A stretch of 64,000 bases of DNA from Allobacillus salarius (GCF_007559425.1 NZ_VMHE01000011.1:1-64000), one strand, 5' to 3'; counted from the first letter of the stretch, positions 10,038 to 20,213 are shown. The notes: a model not told the origin generated them from the letters alone. Program-made: numbers and translations.

Positions 10038-11513
10038 ATGTCAGCACAAGAAGTACGTGTACGCTATGCACCAAGTCCGACTGGACATTTGCATATTGGA
10101 AATGCTCGAACAGCTTTGTTTAACTATTTATACGCTAGACATACAGGCGGTAAATTCATCATCCGTATTGAAGATACCGACCAGAAGAGAAACGTTGAAG
10201 GTGGAGAGCTTAGTCAGCTTAATTATTTGAAATGGCTAGGAATCGATTGGGATGAAAGTATCGATCGTGAAGGCGACTATGGCCCGTATCGCCAAATGGA
10301 GCGATTGGACATTTACCGAAAATATGTTGATGAGTTATTGGAACGTGATCTAGCTTATAAATGCTATATGACGGAAGACGAATTAGAGCAAGAAAGAGAA
10401 GAACAGCGGGCGAAGGGCCAAGTCCCAATGTACTCTGGTGCACACCGCAATCTGACTCAAGAAGAACAAGAGAAATACGAACAGGAAGGTCGTAAGCCTA
10501 GCATTCGTTTGCGCGTTCCAAGTCAAGAAACTTATACCTTTTTCGATATCGTGAAAGGGAAAATAACGTTTGAATCAGCTGACTTTGGTGATTGGGTTAT
10601 TTTGAAAAAAGATGGCACACCGACGTACAACTTTGCGGTAGCAGTTGATGACCATCTAATGAAAATTACGCATGTCCTTCGTGGTGAAGACCATATTTCA
10701 AATACACCAAAACAAATGATGATCTATCGTGCATTTGATTGGGAAGTGCCTACTTATGCGCATATGACGTTGATCGTCAATGAAGAAAGAAAGAAACTCA
10801 GTAAACGTGATGAAAGTATTATTCAGTTCATTGAACAGTACGAAGAGTTAGGTTATTTGCCTGAAGCTTTGTTTAACTTCATTTCCTTGCTTGGTTGGTC
10901 CCCAGTTGGAGAAGAAGAAATCTTTACAAAAGAAGAATTTATTGAAATGTTCGACCCTGAGCGATTATCAACATCACCGGCTGTTTTTGATAGTGCGAAA
11001 TTAAAGTGGATGAACAACCAATATATTAAGTCAAGCTCTTTGGAGCGAGTCATTCAATTAGCAAAACCACACTTATTAAAAGCAGGTAAAATCGAAGAAA
11101 ATGCTGATGAAGAGACAGAAAAGTGGGTTCATGAATTGATTGCGTTATACAAAGAACAGCTAAGCTACGGTGCTGAAATTGTAGAGTTGACCGAATTGTT
11201 CTTCAAGAAAGAAGCGGAGTATTCAGGTGAAGCGATGGATGTTCTCAATCAAGAACACGTTCCTGAAATGCTTGCCAACTTCAAAACGCAGCTAGAAGGA
11301 TTAGAATCTTTTGAAGCGGACGATATTAAAGCGGCAATTAAAGCAACTCAAAAAGATACTGGAAACAAAGGCAAGAAGTTATTCATGCCAATCCGCGTTG
11401 CAACGACAGCTGAGACAAACGGACCTGAATTACCACAGGCAATCCACTTACTTGGAAAAGAAACGGTCATTCATCGATTAGGTCAGTTAATTGATGAGTT
11501 AAATAATTCGTAA
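10038..11513 (+). CDS. gltX: Glutamyl-tRNA synthetase
   Basis: This class I synthetase charges tRNA-Glu; in bacilli the enzyme is non-discriminating and also mischarges tRNA-Gln for GatCAB (family knowledge). The 491 residues show the HIGN nucleotide-binding motif at 19-22 and KLSKR at about 253-257. The start follows GGAGGG. It lies in the usual bacilli position between ispF and the T-box-controlled cysE-cysS. Confidence 0.96.
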   Translation: MSAQEVRVRYAPSPTGHLHIGNARTALFNYLYARHTGGKFIIRIEDTDQKRNVEGGELSQLNYLKWLGIDWDESIDREGDYGPYRQMERLDIYRKYVDELLERDLAYKCYMTEDELEQEREEQRAKGQVPMYSGAHRNLTQEEQEKYEQEGRKPSIRLRVPSQETYTFFDIVKGKITFESADFGDWVILKKDGTPTYNFAVAVDDHLMKITHVLRGEDHISNTPKQMMIYRAFDWEVPTYAHMTLIVNEERKKLSKRDESIIQFIEQYEELGYLPEALFNFISLLGWSPVGEEEIFTKEEFIEMFDPERLSTSPAVFDSAKLKWMNNQYIKSSSLERVIQLAKPHLLKAGKIEENADEETEKWVHELIALYKEQLSYGAEIVELTELFFKKEAEYSGEAMDVLNQEHVPEMLANFKTQLEGLESFEADDIKAAIKATQKDTGNKGKKLFMPIRVATTAETNGPELPQAIHLLGKETVIHRLGQLIDELNNS

Positions 11514-11559
11514 CAACAATGGTTTTTTGTATATAATAACAATATATCAAGGAATAAAA

Positions 11560-11794
11560 ACGTAGATGAGGAAAAGTAGCCGACTGAAAGGATCACAGAG
11601 AGAGCTGTAAAGGTGAGAACAGCTTTCCGGACAATCGGTGAAATGCCCCTCGGAGTTCTTTTTCTGAAATTCAGTAAGAAAAAGCGAGTAGCGATCGTTA
11701 TCCGTCTGAGCGATAGGTGTTACACGCCTTGAAGCAGAGTGGAACCGCGTTAAATATACGCCTCTGTCTATTGAATGATAGACAGAGGCTTTTT
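11560..11794 (+). promoter_or_regulatory. T-box leader of cysE-cysS, with terminator
   Basis: The leader has a Stem I region (from about 11564), the T-box GAGTGGAACCGCG at 11737-11749 and an intrinsic terminator at 11760-11794 (GCCTCTGTCTA pairing with TAGACAGAGGC, then T5). The trinucleotide UGC after GAAA near 11643 sits where a specifier codon would, which is cysteine and fits the downstream genes. Uncharged tRNA-Cys should stabilize the antiterminator. A TATAAT at 11532 may be the promoter, although its -35 is poor. Confidence 0.9.
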
Positions 11795-11903
11795 GTGTTA
11801 AGTAGCTTTATAACTCGAAATGCAATTTTTAGAAAGCCGCCATCTACCAGAGAACATCATTTTTGTTCAAGAGGATATAAGCAACAAAGGGAGGAGGATG
11901 GAT

Positions 11904-12566
11904 ATGAGAAAATTTTTCAGTTTATTGAAAGATGATGTGAAAGTCGTCTTTGACCAAGACCCTGCAGCAAGAAATACGTTTGAAGTCTTATTGACGTATT
12001 CTGGCGTGCATGCCGTTTGGGCACATCGCTTTGCACATGGCTTTCATAAACGGAATATGAAATTTATCGCTCGTGTCATTTCACAAGTCAGTCGTTTTTT
12101 CACTGGAATTGAAATTCACCCAGGAGCAAAAATCGGACGCCGCTTTTTTATCGACCATGGAATGGCGGTCGTCATCGGTGAAACGTGTGAAATTGGTGAT
12201 AATGTAACGTTGTATCAAGGAGTAACACTTGGTGGAACAGGTAAAGAGAAAGGAAAAAGGCATCCAACACTTAAGGATAATGTGCTTGTTGCAACCGGCG
12301 CGAAAGTATTAGGCTCCATCACGATTGAAGAACATTCAAAAATTGGAGCAGGGTCCGTTGTATTGAAAGACGTGCCGAAGCATTCAACCGTTGTTGGCAT
12401 ACCTGGACGTGTCGTTGTCCAAAATGGTGTGAAAGTAAGTAAAAATTTAGATCACCATAAAATGCCGGATCCGGTCCAAGAGCATTGCAACCGTTTAGAA
12501 GGCAGGATCAAAGAATTGGAGAAAGAACTGGCTAAGCTGAAAGGAGTGTCTGTGGATGACGATTAA
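11904..12566 (+). CDS. cysE: Serine O-acetyltransferase
   Basis: CysE acetylates serine to O-acetylserine, the first step of cysteine synthesis. The 220 residues have the left-handed beta-helix of hexapeptide repeats in the middle (from IHPGAKIG to VVGIPGRVV) with the catalytic DHG and HP motifs. The ATG at 11904 is preferred because GGGAGGAGG ends 6 bases before it; an ATG at 11898 directly abuts that site. The tail is a short charged helix. It overlaps cysS by 11 bases and lies behind the T-box leader. Confidence 0.95.
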   Translation: MRKFFSLLKDDVKVVFDQDPAARNTFEVLLTYSGVHAVWAHRFAHGFHKRNMKFIARVISQVSRFFTGIEIHPGAKIGRRFFIDHGMAVVIGETCEIGDNVTLYQGVTLGGTGKEKGKRHPTLKDNVLVATGAKVLGSITIEEHSKIGAGSVVLKDVPKHSTVVGIPGRVVVQNGVKVSKNLDHHKMPDPVQEHCNRLEGRIKELEKELAKLKGVSVDDD

Positions 12567-13953
12567 GTTATACAATTCGTTAACGCGGAAAAAAGAGGAA
12601 TTTCAACCGATAGAAGAAGGTAAAGTAAAGATGTATGTGTGTGGGCCGACCGTTTACAACTATATTCATATCGGAAATGCCCGCCCAGCAATCGTCTTTG
12701 ATACGGTTCGTCGTTTCTTGGAGTATGTCGGATACGAAGTGGAATACGTATTAAACTTTACAGATGTCGACGATAAATTAATCAAAGCAGCTAAAGAACT
12801 AGGTGAGGAAGTTCCGGACATCGCCGAACGCTTTATCAAAGCGTATAAAGAGGATGTTTCTAAATTACACGTTCAAGAAGCGGTTCACCATCCGAGAGTT
12901 ACCGAATCCATGGAAGAGATCATTGCTTTCATTGAAGGATTAATTGAAAAAGGCTTTGCTTATGAAGTGGATGGAGATGTATACTATCGGACAAGAAAGT
13001 TTGAAGAATATGGGAAGTTATCTCATCAATCGATAGACGAACTTCGCTCTGGAGCGAGAATACAAGTTGGAGAGAAGAAAGACGATCCGCTTGATTTTGC
13101 TTTATGGAAAAAAGCGAAAGATGGCGAAATCTCTTGGGAAAGTCCTTGGGGAGAAGGACGACCGGGGTGGCATATCGAATGTTCAGCTATGGCGAAAAAA
13201 TATTTAGGTGAAACAATCGATATCCATGCGGGTGGTCAAGACTTAACTTTCCCACACCATGAAAATGAGATTGCACAGTCTGAAGCGAATAATGACAAAA
13301 CGTTCGCAAACTATTGGATTCATAATGGTTATATTCAAATAGAAAATGAAAAAATGTCTAAATCACTAGGTAACTTTATTTTGGTGAAAGATATCATTGA
13401 GCAGTTTGATCCAAACATCATTCGATTTTTCATGCTAAGTGTTCATTACCGCAATCCGATTAACTTCAGCCAGTCGGTCATTGAAAATACGCGTAATAGC
13501 TTTGATCGAATCCAAACGGCTTATCAAAATTTGTTATATCGAAAAGAAACAAGTGTAAACTTAACAGATAACCATGCACAGTGGATGGATTCCATTGACG
13601 CACATCGTTCAAGCTTCATTGAAGAAATGAAAGATGACTTCAATACTGCCAATGCGATTTCAGTTCTGTTTGAATTGGCAAAAGACGCCAACCGTTATTT
13701 GGAAAACAAACAGACAGATACAACAGTTATCGATGTTTTCATCGAGCTGTTTGAAGAAATTACTGGAGTACTCGGACTGAAGTTAGAGACAGAGGAGCTA
13801 CTTGATGAAGAGATTGAACAATTAATAGAAGAACGTGTTCAAGCAAGGAAGGACCGGAATTTCGGTCGTGCGGACGAAATTCGCGATTTATTGGATGAAA
13901 AAGGCATTGTATTAGAGGATACGCCACAAGGAACTCGATGGAAGCGGAAGTGA
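12556..13953 (+). CDS. cysS: Cysteinyl-tRNA synthetase
   Basis: CysS charges tRNA-Cys. The 465-residue class I enzyme shows the zinc ligand C29 in [14 protein letters not shown] at 38-41, the WHIECSAM zinc segment and KMSKS at 266-270. Overlap with cysE and the shared T-box mean that cysteine synthesis and charging respond together to tRNA-Cys starvation. Confidence 0.97.
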   Translation: MTIKLYNSLTRKKEEFQPIEEGKVKMYVCGPTVYNYIHIGNARPAIVFDTVRRFLEYVGYEVEYVLNFTDVDDKLIKAAKELGEEVPDIAERFIKAYKEDVSKLHVQEAVHHPRVTESMEEIIAFIEGLIEKGFAYEVDGDVYYRTRKFEEYGKLSHQSIDELRSGARIQVGEKKDDPLDFALWKKAKDGEISWESPWGEGRPGWHIECSAMAKKYLGETIDIHAGGQDLTFPHHENEIAQSEANNDKTFANYWIHNGYIQIENEKMSKSLGNFILVKDIIEQFDPNIIRFFMLSVHYRNPINFSQSVIENTRNSFDRIQTAYQNLLYRKETSVNLTDNHAQWMDSIDAHRSSFIEEMKDDFNTANAISVLFELAKDANRYLENKQTDTTVIDVFIELFEEITGVLGLKLETEELLDEEIEQLIEERVQARKDRNFGRADEIRDLLDEKGIVLEDTPQGTRWKRK

Positions 13954-13957
13954 ATGT

Positions 13958-14359
13958 ATGACTGAACCATTTCAAATGAAAAGCTTGGCACTTGCTTATA
14001 TGGGTGATGCCATCTATGAAGTTTACGTTAGGGCGTATTTAATTGAAAAAGGAGAGGTGAAGCCGCAAAAGCTTCACCAATCCGCTATATCAATTGTTGC
14101 GGCAACAGCACAAGCATCTACGGTGAAAAGCTGGCTTGATGACGGATTTCTAACGGAGAAAGAAGAAGCGATCGTGCGCAGAGGGAGAAACGCAAAGTCG
14201 AACAAACCGAAGAGTACGGATGTACAGACATATCGACTAAGTACCGCTTTTGAAGCATTACTCGGCTATTTATATTTAAATCAAGAGACAGATCGACTGG
14301 AACAATTGATATCGATGGCGATTATGGACGCAGAAGAAAGGAGAGCGAAACGTGAGTGA
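13958..14359 (+). CDS. mrnC: Mini-ribonuclease III
   Basis: Mini-III matures the ends of 23S rRNA in bacilli. The 133-residue protein is one RNase III catalytic domain without a dsRNA-binding domain, with LAYMGDAIYEVYVR near residue 11 (catalytic acidic residues) and STAFEALLGYLYL near residue 90. It begins 4 bases after cysS and overlaps rlmB by 8 bases. Confidence 0.94.
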   Translation: MTEPFQMKSLALAYMGDAIYEVYVRAYLIEKGEVKPQKLHQSAISIVAATAQASTVKSWLDDGFLTEKEEAIVRRGRNAKSNKPKSTDVQTYRLSTAFEALLGYLYLNQETDRLEQLISMAIMDAEERRAKRE

Positions 14360-15092
14360 AGAATGGATTGTAGGAAGAAATGCCGTACTAGAAACATTGA
14401 AATCGGGACGTGCCATGAACAAAATGCTTGTTCTGGAGACGATGAAGCCTGCTGCTCAAGGTGAGCTCATACAGGCAGCGAAGCAAGCGAATATTCATGT
14501 GCAAAAAGTGCCGAGAAATAAACTTGACCAATTAGGTGAACATCACCAAGGTGTCGCTGCTTCTGTTGCTGCATATGAATATATAGATCTCGAAGATTTG
14601 CTTCGTATTCCAGAAGATAAAAACGAGACTCCTTTTTTCGTCCTGTTAGATGAGTTGGAGGATCCACATAACTTAGGATCCATTATGCGTACAGCCGATG
14701 CAATTGGTGTGCATGGAATCATTATTCCAAAAAGACGTTCAGTGCAACTGACACAAACGGTAGCGAAAGCATCTACCGGTGCGATTGAATACGTTCCTGT
14801 CGCCCGAGTGACGAATATGGCACAAACAATCGAGCGATTGAAAGAGGAAAACATTTGGGTAGTTGGAACCGACGCTTCAGCTTCCGAAGATTATCGACAA
14901 GGAACGTATGATATGCCGCTAGCTCTTGTGATTGGCAGTGAAGGAAAAGGAATCAGCCGCTTGGTCGCGAAAAAGTGTGATTGGCATATTAAATTGCCGA
15001 TGGTTGGTCATGTTACATCACTAAATGCTTCTGTTTCGGCGAGCTTGCTCATGTATGAAGTATACCGAAAACGGAATCCGTTAGGTGAATGA
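14352..15092 (+). CDS. rlmB: RlmB-type 23S rRNA 2'-O-methyltransferase
   Basis: This is a SpoU-family (SPOUT) methyltransferase of 246 residues. It has an N-terminal substrate-binding domain (residues 1-80) and the knotted motifs NLGSIMRTADAIG, IGSEGKGISRL and LNASVSASLLMYE. By homology it methylates the ribose of a 23S rRNA guanosine; the exact target is inferred. GTG start within the end of mrnC. Confidence 0.92.
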   Translation: MSEEWIVGRNAVLETLKSGRAMNKMLVLETMKPAAQGELIQAAKQANIHVQKVPRNKLDQLGEHHQGVAASVAAYEYIDLEDLLRIPEDKNETPFFVLLDELEDPHNLGSIMRTADAIGVHGIIIPKRRSVQLTQTVAKASTGAIEYVPVARVTNMAQTIERLKEENIWVVGTDASASEDYRQGTYDMPLALVIGSEGKGISRLVAKKCDWHIKLPMVGHVTSLNASVSASLLMYEVYRKRNPLGE

Positions 15093-15095
15093 TCC

Positions 15096-15605
15096 ATGAT
15101 TGTACTCATTGTTGATGGCTACAACATGATTGGTGATTGGCCCGTGCTGAAGGAGTTAAAAGAAAAAAGCTTAGAAGAGGCACGGGCGAAGTTAGTTGAG
15201 TTGTTAGCGGAATTTCAAGCTTATATGGATTATCGGATCATTGTCGTATTCGATGCTTATAATGTTAAAGGGCCAGAGAGCCGCGAAACATTCAAAAAAG
15301 TTCAATTGATTTATACGAAAGAAAATGAAACAGCTGATGAAGCGATTGAAAAATTGATCAAAGAAGTAAAAAACGTCAAAACGAAAGTGTATGTAGCAAC
15401 ATCTGACTTTCAAGAACAATGGACTGTTTTTTCACAAGGAGCGTTACGAAAGTCGGCTCGGGAGCTGTTTTTGGAGATTCAGCGTATGGAAAAAGACATC
15501 CAAATCGACCTAGCGAATAACCAGAAGTTAGCTCCCAAACATAAGATCTTACTTGACCAAGACCTTCGCTCGAAATTTGAAAAAATGAGAAGAGGAAGAA
15601 AATAA
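15096..15605 (+). CDS. rae1: Rae1 (YacP), ribosome-associated endoribonuclease
   Basis: Rae1 cleaves certain mRNAs in the ribosomal A site in a translation-dependent way (known for B. subtilis). The 169 residues form a NYN/PIN-like domain with conserved acidic residues in VDGYNMIGDW, VVFDAYN and NETADEAIE, plus a basic C-terminal tail. It begins 3 bases after rlmB. Confidence 0.92.
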   Translation: MIVLIVDGYNMIGDWPVLKELKEKSLEEARAKLVELLAEFQAYMDYRIIVVFDAYNVKGPESRETFKKVQLIYTKENETADEAIEKLIKEVKNVKTKVYVATSDFQEQWTVFSQGALRKSARELFLEIQRMEKDIQIDLANNQKLAPKHKILLDQDLRSKFEKMRRGRK

Positions 15606-15618
15606 TACAAAACAATAG

Positions 15619-15648
15619 TTGACTGAAAATTCACAAATCCTGTATAAT
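15619..15648 (+). promoter_or_regulatory. Promoter of sigH
   Basis: TTGACT at 15619 and TATAAT at 15643 are 18 bases apart. It falls in the short gap between rae1 and sigH. I did not find an obvious AbrB site, which cannot be judged by eye. Confidence 0.8.
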
Positions 15649-15691
15649 AATGTTGTATACTTATATCTGTTATCATTCAGGAGGAGCTAAC

Positions 15692-16342
15692 GTGATCACT
15701 AAGACAGAGTTAAAAATGAAACAGGACATGATGGAATCGGAAGACGAACGCCTCGTGGAACTCGTTCAGCAGGGGGATGGGCAAGCCTTGAATCAATTGA
15801 TTCTGAAGTATAAAGGCTTTGTCCGCGGGAAAGCTCGTACATATTTTCTAATTGGTGCAGATCGAGAAGATATCATTCAAGAAGGGATGATCGGTTTATA
15901 TAAAGCAATCCGTGATTACCGACCGGACAAGCTTTCATCGTTTAAGATGTTTGCAGAGCTTTGTGTAACACGCCAAATTATTACGGCAATCAAAACAGCC
16001 ACTCGGCAGAAGCATATTCCGTTGAATTCCTATGTTTCGTTAGACAAACCTATTTATGACGAAGATTCTGACCGTACATTAATTGATATTATTGCGGAAG
16101 ATGAACTAGGTGATCCGGAGAAGCTATTGATCAACCGTGAGAAAAATGGTGATATGGAAATCAAAATGCGTGAAGTGTTAAGTGAGCTCGAGCAAGAAGT
16201 TCTAAACCTTTATTTAGACGGATGCTCGTATCAAGAGATTTCACTAAAATTAAATCGTCACGTTAAATCGATTGACAATGCTCTCCAGAGGGTGAAAAGA
16301 AAGTTGGAACGTTACTTGCAAGTGAGCGAAGTAACGCTTTAA
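15692..16342 (+). CDS. sigH: RNA polymerase sigma-H factor
   Basis: SigH directs early sporulation and competence transcription. The 216 residues show region 2 with GADREDIIQEGMIGLYKAI, and region 4 with the helix-turn-helix SYQEISLKLNRHVKSIDNAL. The GTG at 15692 follows AGGAGGAG; an ATG at 15650 lies within the promoter region and is rejected. Its presence supports an endospore-forming lineage. Confidence 0.96.
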   Translation: MITKTELKMKQDMMESEDERLVELVQQGDGQALNQLILKYKGFVRGKARTYFLIGADREDIIQEGMIGLYKAIRDYRPDKLSSFKMFAELCVTRQIITAIKTATRQKHIPLNSYVSLDKPIYDEDSDRTLIDIIAEDELGDPEKLLINREKNGDMEIKMREVLSELEQEVLNLYLDGCSYQEISLKLNRHVKSIDNALQRVKRKLERYLQVSEVTL

Positions 16343-16415
16343 ACATAATTTGACACACTCTTACCCTCGTGGTAAGTTTATTGGGTATGAATGAAATCAG
16401 ATTGAGGTTAACTTT

Positions 16416-16562
16416 ATGAGAAAAAAAGTAGCACTGGCATGTTCAGTTTGCCAGTCGCGTAATTATACAACAGACAAAAATACAAATTCTAGTGAACGGA
16501 TTGAAATAAAAAAGTTTTGTAAAACGTGTGGTAGTCATACGTTACATCGAGAGACGAAATAG
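16416..16562 (+). CDS. rpmG: Ribosomal protein L33
   Basis: The 48-residue protein has two CxxC pairs (C9/C12 and C36/C39), the zinc-binding form of L33 in the large subunit. The upstream bases hold no strong AGGAGG site, only a weak TGAGG. It precedes secE as in other bacilli. Confidence 0.92.
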   Translation: MRKKVALACSVCQSRNYTTDKNTNSSERIEIKKFCKTCGSHTLHRETK

Positions 16563-16588
16563 TGTGCAGCAAGGTAAGGGGGATGTAA

Positions 16589-16756
16589 ATGGTCAAGTTC
16601 TTAAAAGATGTCAATCGAGAAATGCGTAAAGTATCGTGGCCTAAAGGAAATGAGCTAACTCGATATACTGTGATCGTATTGGTAACTGTTATTTTCTTTG
16701 GTGTCTTTTTCACCGTAACTGATTTAGTTTTATCTCAAATTTTAGAACTCTTTTAA
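16589..16756 (+). CDS. secE: SecE, preprotein translocase subunit
   Basis: SecE clamps SecY in the SecYEG channel. The 55-residue single-span protein starts [18 protein letters not shown], the conserved amphipathic helix with the VSWP motif, followed by one membrane helix (about 27-50). AAGGGGGA lies 5 bases before the ATG; an ATG 6 bases earlier is followed at once by a stop. Confidence 0.95.
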   Translation: MVKFLKDVNREMRKVSWPKGNELTRYTVIVLVTVIFFGVFFTVTDLVLSQILELF

Positions 16757-16804
16757 TTCAATGGTTTAATGACAGAGTGTTGTGCTATAATAGCTAATGA
16801 CATA

Positions 16805-16827
16805 AAACCCGCTTGCCGGGTTTTTTA
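16805..16827 (+). terminator. Terminator after secE
   Basis: AACCCG pairs with CGGGTT around a 5-base loop and runs into T6. It separates secE from nusG, so nusG needs its own promoter or read-through. Confidence 0.82.
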
Positions 16828-16905
16828 TTATACATTTTTTTGCTTAACAACGTATCATTCAAACAACAAGTAAGGCATTGAGATGAGAGTTCAGACTGTT
16901 GGAAG

Positions 16906-16946
16906 ATGAGAAAGCAGAAGCTACTCGGATCTCTTTGGTTTCTCAT
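16906..16946 (+). other. Hairpin in the nusG leader
   Basis: ATGAGAAA and TTTCTCAT are perfect 8-bp arms 25 bases apart in the 190-base space before nusG. I see no clear promoter in this leader. Closer to the gene, GGC-ATAA-GCC lies between AGGAGGG and the start. Confidence 0.45.
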
Positions 16947-17017
16947 GTTGCAATAGATTGAGATGTTTGGAAATCGATAGGGTCATCGAATAGGAGGGAA
17001 GGCATAAGCCTGTAATT

Positions 17018-17551
17018 ATGGAGAAAAACTGGTATGTGGTTCATACGTATTCTGGTTATGAAAACAAAGTTAAATTAAACTTGGAAAAAAGAATCGAATC
17101 AATGGGCATGGAAGATAAGATTTTTAGAGTGATTGTTCCTGAAGAGGAAGAGACGGAAGTTAAAAATGGCAAAAGAAAGACAGCTTTGAAGAAAGTGTTC
17201 CCGGGATATGTTTTGACAGAGATGATCATGACGGATGATTCGTGGTTTGTCGTCAGAAATACACCTGGCGTCACAGGGTTCGTGGGATCAACAGGAGCTG
17301 GGCAAAAGCCGACACCATTATTGCCAGAAGAATCGGAACGGATTTTAAAACGAATGGGTGTCAAAGATCAAGCGCCTGAAATTGATTTTGAATTAAAAGA
17401 GACGGTCCGCGTGACAGAAGGCCCTTTCGCAAATTTCACTGGTACAATCGAGAATATCGATACGGATAAACTGAAGGTCAAAGTCCACGTCAACATGTTT
17501 GGTAGAGAAACCCCTGTCGAACTAGACTTTAATCAGATTGAAAAATTATAA
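17018..17551 (+). CDS. nusG: NusG, transcription elongation factor
   Basis: NusG binds RNA polymerase and affects pausing and termination. The 177 residues show the NGN domain (1-110, beginning WYVVHTYSGYENKVK) and a C-terminal KOW domain (about 122-177, GPFANFTGTIENID). The nearest AGGAGGG is about 20 bases before the ATG with a small GGCATAAGCC hairpin between, which would shorten the effective distance. Confidence 0.96.
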   Translation: MEKNWYVVHTYSGYENKVKLNLEKRIESMGMEDKIFRVIVPEEEETEVKNGKRKTALKKVFPGYVLTEMIMTDDSWFVVRNTPGVTGFVGSTGAGQKPTPLLPEESERILKRMGVKDQAPEIDFELKETVRVTEGPFANFTGTIENIDTDKLKVKVHVNMFGRETPVELDFNQIEKL

Positions 17552-17630
17552 CAAACCACTTGCATTCATAGTTGAAAAATGCTAAGATTTTTATGTTTCT
17601 CATGGCCTTATAGGCTAATGATAAAAATGA

Positions 17631-17657
17631 GTGGGAGGGGCAAGCCCCAATTACCAC
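17631..17657 (+). promoter_or_regulatory. L1-binding hairpin in the rplK leader
   Basis: GUGGGAGGGGC-AA-GCCCCAAUUACCAC folds as an outer GUGG/CCAC and inner GGGGC/GCCCC stem. The GUGGGAGG side and the A-rich UACCAC side copy the L1-binding helix 77 of 23S rRNA. Excess L1 should therefore bind here and repress rplK-rplA. The hairpin ends 14 bases before the ribosome-binding site. Confidence 0.8.
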
Positions 17658-17684
17658 ATCACGGACTTTAAGGAGGTGTGTCTC

Positions 17685-18110
17685 GTGGCTAAAAAAGTAG
17701 TTAACGTTATTAAACTTCAAATTCCAGCAGGTAAAGCAAACCCTGCACCGCCAGTCGGTCCTGCATTGGGTCAAGCTGGTATTAATATCATGGGATTCTG
17801 TAAGGAATTTAACGCGCAAACACAAGATGAAGCTGGCATGATTATCCCGGTTGAAATTTCTGTTTTTGAAGATCGTTCATTTACTTTCATAACAAAAACT
17901 CCACCGGCTGCTGTGCTTCTTAAGAAAGCAGCAGGTATTGAATCCGGCTCTGGTGAACCAAACCGTAACAAGGTCGCAACAGTTAAACGCGATCAAGTAC
18001 GTGAAATTGCTGAAACAAAAATGCAGGATTTAAACGCTGCTGATGTGGATGCTGCAGTACGTATGGTAGAAGGTACTGCCCGCAGCATGGGTGTTACGAT
18101 TGAAGACTAA
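17685..18110 (+). CDS. rplK: Ribosomal protein L11
   Basis: L11 binds the GTPase-associated centre of 23S rRNA. The 141-residue length is typical; the proline-rich [18 protein letters not shown] segment and the C-terminal rRNA-binding domain are intact. The GTG at 17685 follows AAGGAGGTG; translation from further upstream would run through the L1-site hairpin and is rejected. Confidence 0.96.
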   Translation: MAKKVVNVIKLQIPAGKANPAPPVGPALGQAGINIMGFCKEFNAQTQDEAGMIIPVEISVFEDRSFTFITKTPPAAVLLKKAAGIESGSGEPNRNKVATVKRDQVREIAETKMQDLNAADVDAAVRMVEGTARSMGVTIED

Positions 18111-18123
18111 TGTCAATGCTATG

Positions 18124-18157
18124 AAAGGTTGCGGATGATTACTTTCGCAACCTTTAT
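18124..18157 (+). terminator. Hairpin between rplK and rplA
   Basis: AAAGGTTGCG pairs perfectly with CGCAACCTTT, 10 bp, but the U-tract after it is weak (TTTATT). It may be a partial terminator that lowers rplA expression or an RNA stability element. Confidence 0.6.
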
Positions 18158-18227
18158 TACAGGTTAACAAAAGTCCAGTAGAGACGAATGTCTTTACCCG
18201 AAGATTTACTCCGGTAAGTTTTCGTAA

Positions 18228-18253
18228 GTGGGAGGTTTAACCGTTAAAACCAC
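18228..18253 (+). promoter_or_regulatory. Second L1-like hairpin, before rplA
   Basis: GUGGGAGGUUUAACCG-UUAAAACCAC repeats the design seen before rplK: an outer GUGG/CCAC pair, GAGG on the 5' side, an A-rich 3' side and an inner GGUUU/AAACC stem. It ends just before the rplA ribosome site, AGGAGGA, so binding by L1 could block its own translation directly. Confidence 0.65.
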
Positions 18254-18271
18254 AATGAGGAGGAAAATATA

Positions 18272-18967
18272 ATGGCTAAAAAAGGTAAAAAATATAGCGA
18301 AGCACTAAAATTAGTTGATCGTTCAAAAAGCTATGATTCTAAAGAAGCTATTGAGCTTGTGAAAAAAGCATCTACAGCTAAGTTCGATGAAACTGTTGAA
18401 GCTGCTTTCCGTTTGGGTGTTGACCCTAAGAAAGCTGACCAACAAATCCGTGGCGCAATGGTATTGCCACACGGTACTGGTAAAACACGTCGTGTTCTTG
18501 TCTTTGCAAAAGGAGACAAAGCTAAAGAGGCTGAAGCGGCAGGCGCTGACTACGTAGGCGATCAGGAATACATCAGCAAAATCAATGAAGGTTGGTTTGA
18601 TTTTGATGTGATCGTTGCTACACCAGACATGATGGCTGAAGTCGGTAAGCTTGGTCGTGTACTTGGACCAAAAGGTTTAATGCCTAACCCGAAAACTGGT
18701 ACAGTTACTTTCGAAGTTGAAAAAGCTGTTCAGGAAATCAAAGCAGGTAAAGTTGAATACCGCGTTGATAAAGCAGGTAACGTTCACGTTCCAATCGGAA
18801 AAGTCTCTTTCGAAGACGACAAATTGGTAGAGAACTTTGCTGCAATCACTGAAACACTAGTGAAAGCAAAGCCTCAAGCTTCAAAAGGTAAATATATGCG
18901 TAATGCTGCCATCTCATCAACGATGGGACCTGGTGTACGCGTAGACGTATCAAGTTTCACCAATTAA
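18272..18967 (+). CDS. rplA: Ribosomal protein L1
   Basis: L1 forms the mobile L1 stalk on 23S helices 76-78 and acts as an autoregulator in many bacteria. The 231 residues include the conserved [17 protein letters not shown] segment of domain II and the returning C-terminal segment of domain I. ATG start after GAGGAGG. Confidence 0.97.
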   Translation: MAKKGKKYSEALKLVDRSKSYDSKEAIELVKKASTAKFDETVEAAFRLGVDPKKADQQIRGAMVLPHGTGKTRRVLVFAKGDKAKEAEAAGADYVGDQEYISKINEGWFDFDVIVATPDMMAEVGKLGRVLGPKGLMPNPKTGTVTFEVEKAVQEIKAGKVEYRVDKAGNVHVPIGKVSFEDDKLVENFAAITETLVKAKPQASKGKYMRNAAISSTMGPGVRVDVSSFTN

Positions 18968-18978
18968 TCAAGAAATCA

Positions 18979-19007
18979 TTGACTTTTTGATAAACGGCAT
19001 ATATACT
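18979..19007 (+). promoter_or_regulatory. Promoter of rplJ-rplL
   Basis: TTGACT at 18979 and TATACT at 19002 are 17 bases apart, directly ahead of the L10 leader. Confidence 0.85.
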
Positions 19008-19040
19008 ATGTCTTGTCAATTAAATAAATGAATGAATTAT

Positions 19041-19180
19041 ACCGTAGACAGCAGGAGCAATTTCAATTGCTTAAACAAATCCTGCCGAGGTGTGTGATTT
19101 TTGCATTCAATCTATCAAACGTGGATTGAGTCGTAAATGTGTAAACAATCATGCTCCCATGTCTACATGGGAGCTTTTTT
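19041..19180 (+). promoter_or_regulatory. Ribosomal L10 leader with terminator
   Basis: The segment starting ACCGTAGACAGCAGGAG, with the complementary AATCCTGCCGAGGTG near 19076, matches the known Bacilli L10 leader RNA. A terminator at 19153-19180 (GCTCCCATGT pairing with ACATGGGAGC, then T6) follows. The L10-L12 complex is expected to bind the leader and promote termination when in excess. Confidence 0.9.
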
Positions 19181-19245
19181 AATGGATAAAAGTGATTGAC
19201 ACGCTCACGGTATGAGGAATCAATTTTCAATTAGGAGGTGGAACG

Positions 19246-19746
19246 ATGAGCTCAATTATCGAGCAAAAGAAACAGCACGTGGAAGAAATCGCTGAGAAGT
19301 TTTCAAATGCAAAAACAGCTGTATTAGTTGATTATCGTGGATTGAATGTTGAAGAAGTCACTGAACTTCGTAAACAATTAAGAGAAGCGGGCGTTGAATA
19401 TAAAGTTTACAAAAACACAATGACACGCCGTGCAACTGAAAAAGCAGGCTTTGAAGAACTACACGAAGTTTTAGTTGGACCGACAGCCATCGCTTTCTCT
19501 GAAGACGATGCAGTTGCACCAGCTAAAGTGTTAGGTGGATTTGCGAAAGAGCATGAAGCTTTGGAAATCAAAGGTGGCATTGTTGAAGGAAACGTTGCGA
19601 CACTCGATCAAATCAAAGAACTTTCCGAACTACCATCTCACGAAGGGCTTCTATCTATGCTTTTAAGCGTACTACAAGCTCCAGTCAGAAACTTTGCATA
19701 CGCAACAAAAGCGATTGCAGAGCAAAAAGAAGAAGAAGGTGCCTAA
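19246..19746 (+). CDS. rplJ: Ribosomal protein L10
   Basis: L10 anchors L7/L12 dimers at the stalk base. The 166 residues include the rRNA-binding N-terminal domain ([24 protein letters not shown]) and a C-terminal helix for L12 docking (about residues 130-160). ATG after TTAGGAGGTGG. Expression is controlled by the leader upstream. Confidence 0.96.
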   Translation: MSSIIEQKKQHVEEIAEKFSNAKTAVLVDYRGLNVEEVTELRKQLREAGVEYKVYKNTMTRRATEKAGFEELHEVLVGPTAIAFSEDDAVAPAKVLGGFAKEHEALEIKGGIVEGNVATLDQIKELSELPSHEGLLSMLLSVLQAPVRNFAYATKAIAEQKEEEGA

Positions 19747-19800
19747 ATATAAGCGCCTAATCGTATAGACGTTAACTAAAAATACTAAGGAGGATTTAAC

Positions 19801-20163
19801 ATGTCTAAAGATCAAATCATTGATGCGATTAAAGAAATGTCCGTTCTAGAATTGAACGATCTAGTAAAAGCTATTGAGGAAGAATTCGGTGTTACAGCTG
19901 CTGCACCAGTTGCAGTTGCTGGCGGTGGCGGAGAAGAAGCTGCTGAAGAAAAATCTGATTTCGACGTTGTACTTGAAGATGCAGGTGCTTCTAAGATTAA
20001 AGTTGTTAAAGCAGTTCGTGAAATCACAGGCCTTGGCTTGAAAGATGCGAAAGAACTTGTTGACAACGCACCAGGCGCTATTAAAGAAGGCGTAGCTAAA
20101 GAAGAAGCTGAAGAAATGAAAGCTAAACTTGAAGAAGTTGGCGCGAAAATCGAACTTAAATAG
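19801..20163 (+). CDS. rplL: Ribosomal protein L7/L12
   Basis: The stalk protein recruits translation GTPases. The 120 residues show the N-terminal dimerization domain (1-33), an Ala/Gly hinge (about 34-52) and the C-terminal factor-binding domain with [22 protein letters not shown] after AAGGAGG, 54 bases behind rplJ. Confidence 0.97.
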   Translation: MSKDQIIDAIKEMSVLELNDLVKAIEEEFGVTAAAPVAVAGGGGEEAAEEKSDFDVVLEDAGASKIKVVKAVREITGLGLKDAKELVDNAPGAIKEGVAKEEAEEMKAKLEEVGAKIELK

Positions 20164-20178
20164 TCAACAAACTCCAAT

Positions 20179-20213
20179 AAGCTCGCTGAACCAGTTCAGC
20201 GAGCTTGATTTTT
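20179..20213 (+). terminator. Terminator after rplL
   Basis: AAGCTCGCTGAAC pairs with GTTCAGCGAGCTT and is followed by GATTTTT. It ends the rplJ-rplL unit. Confidence 0.88.
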
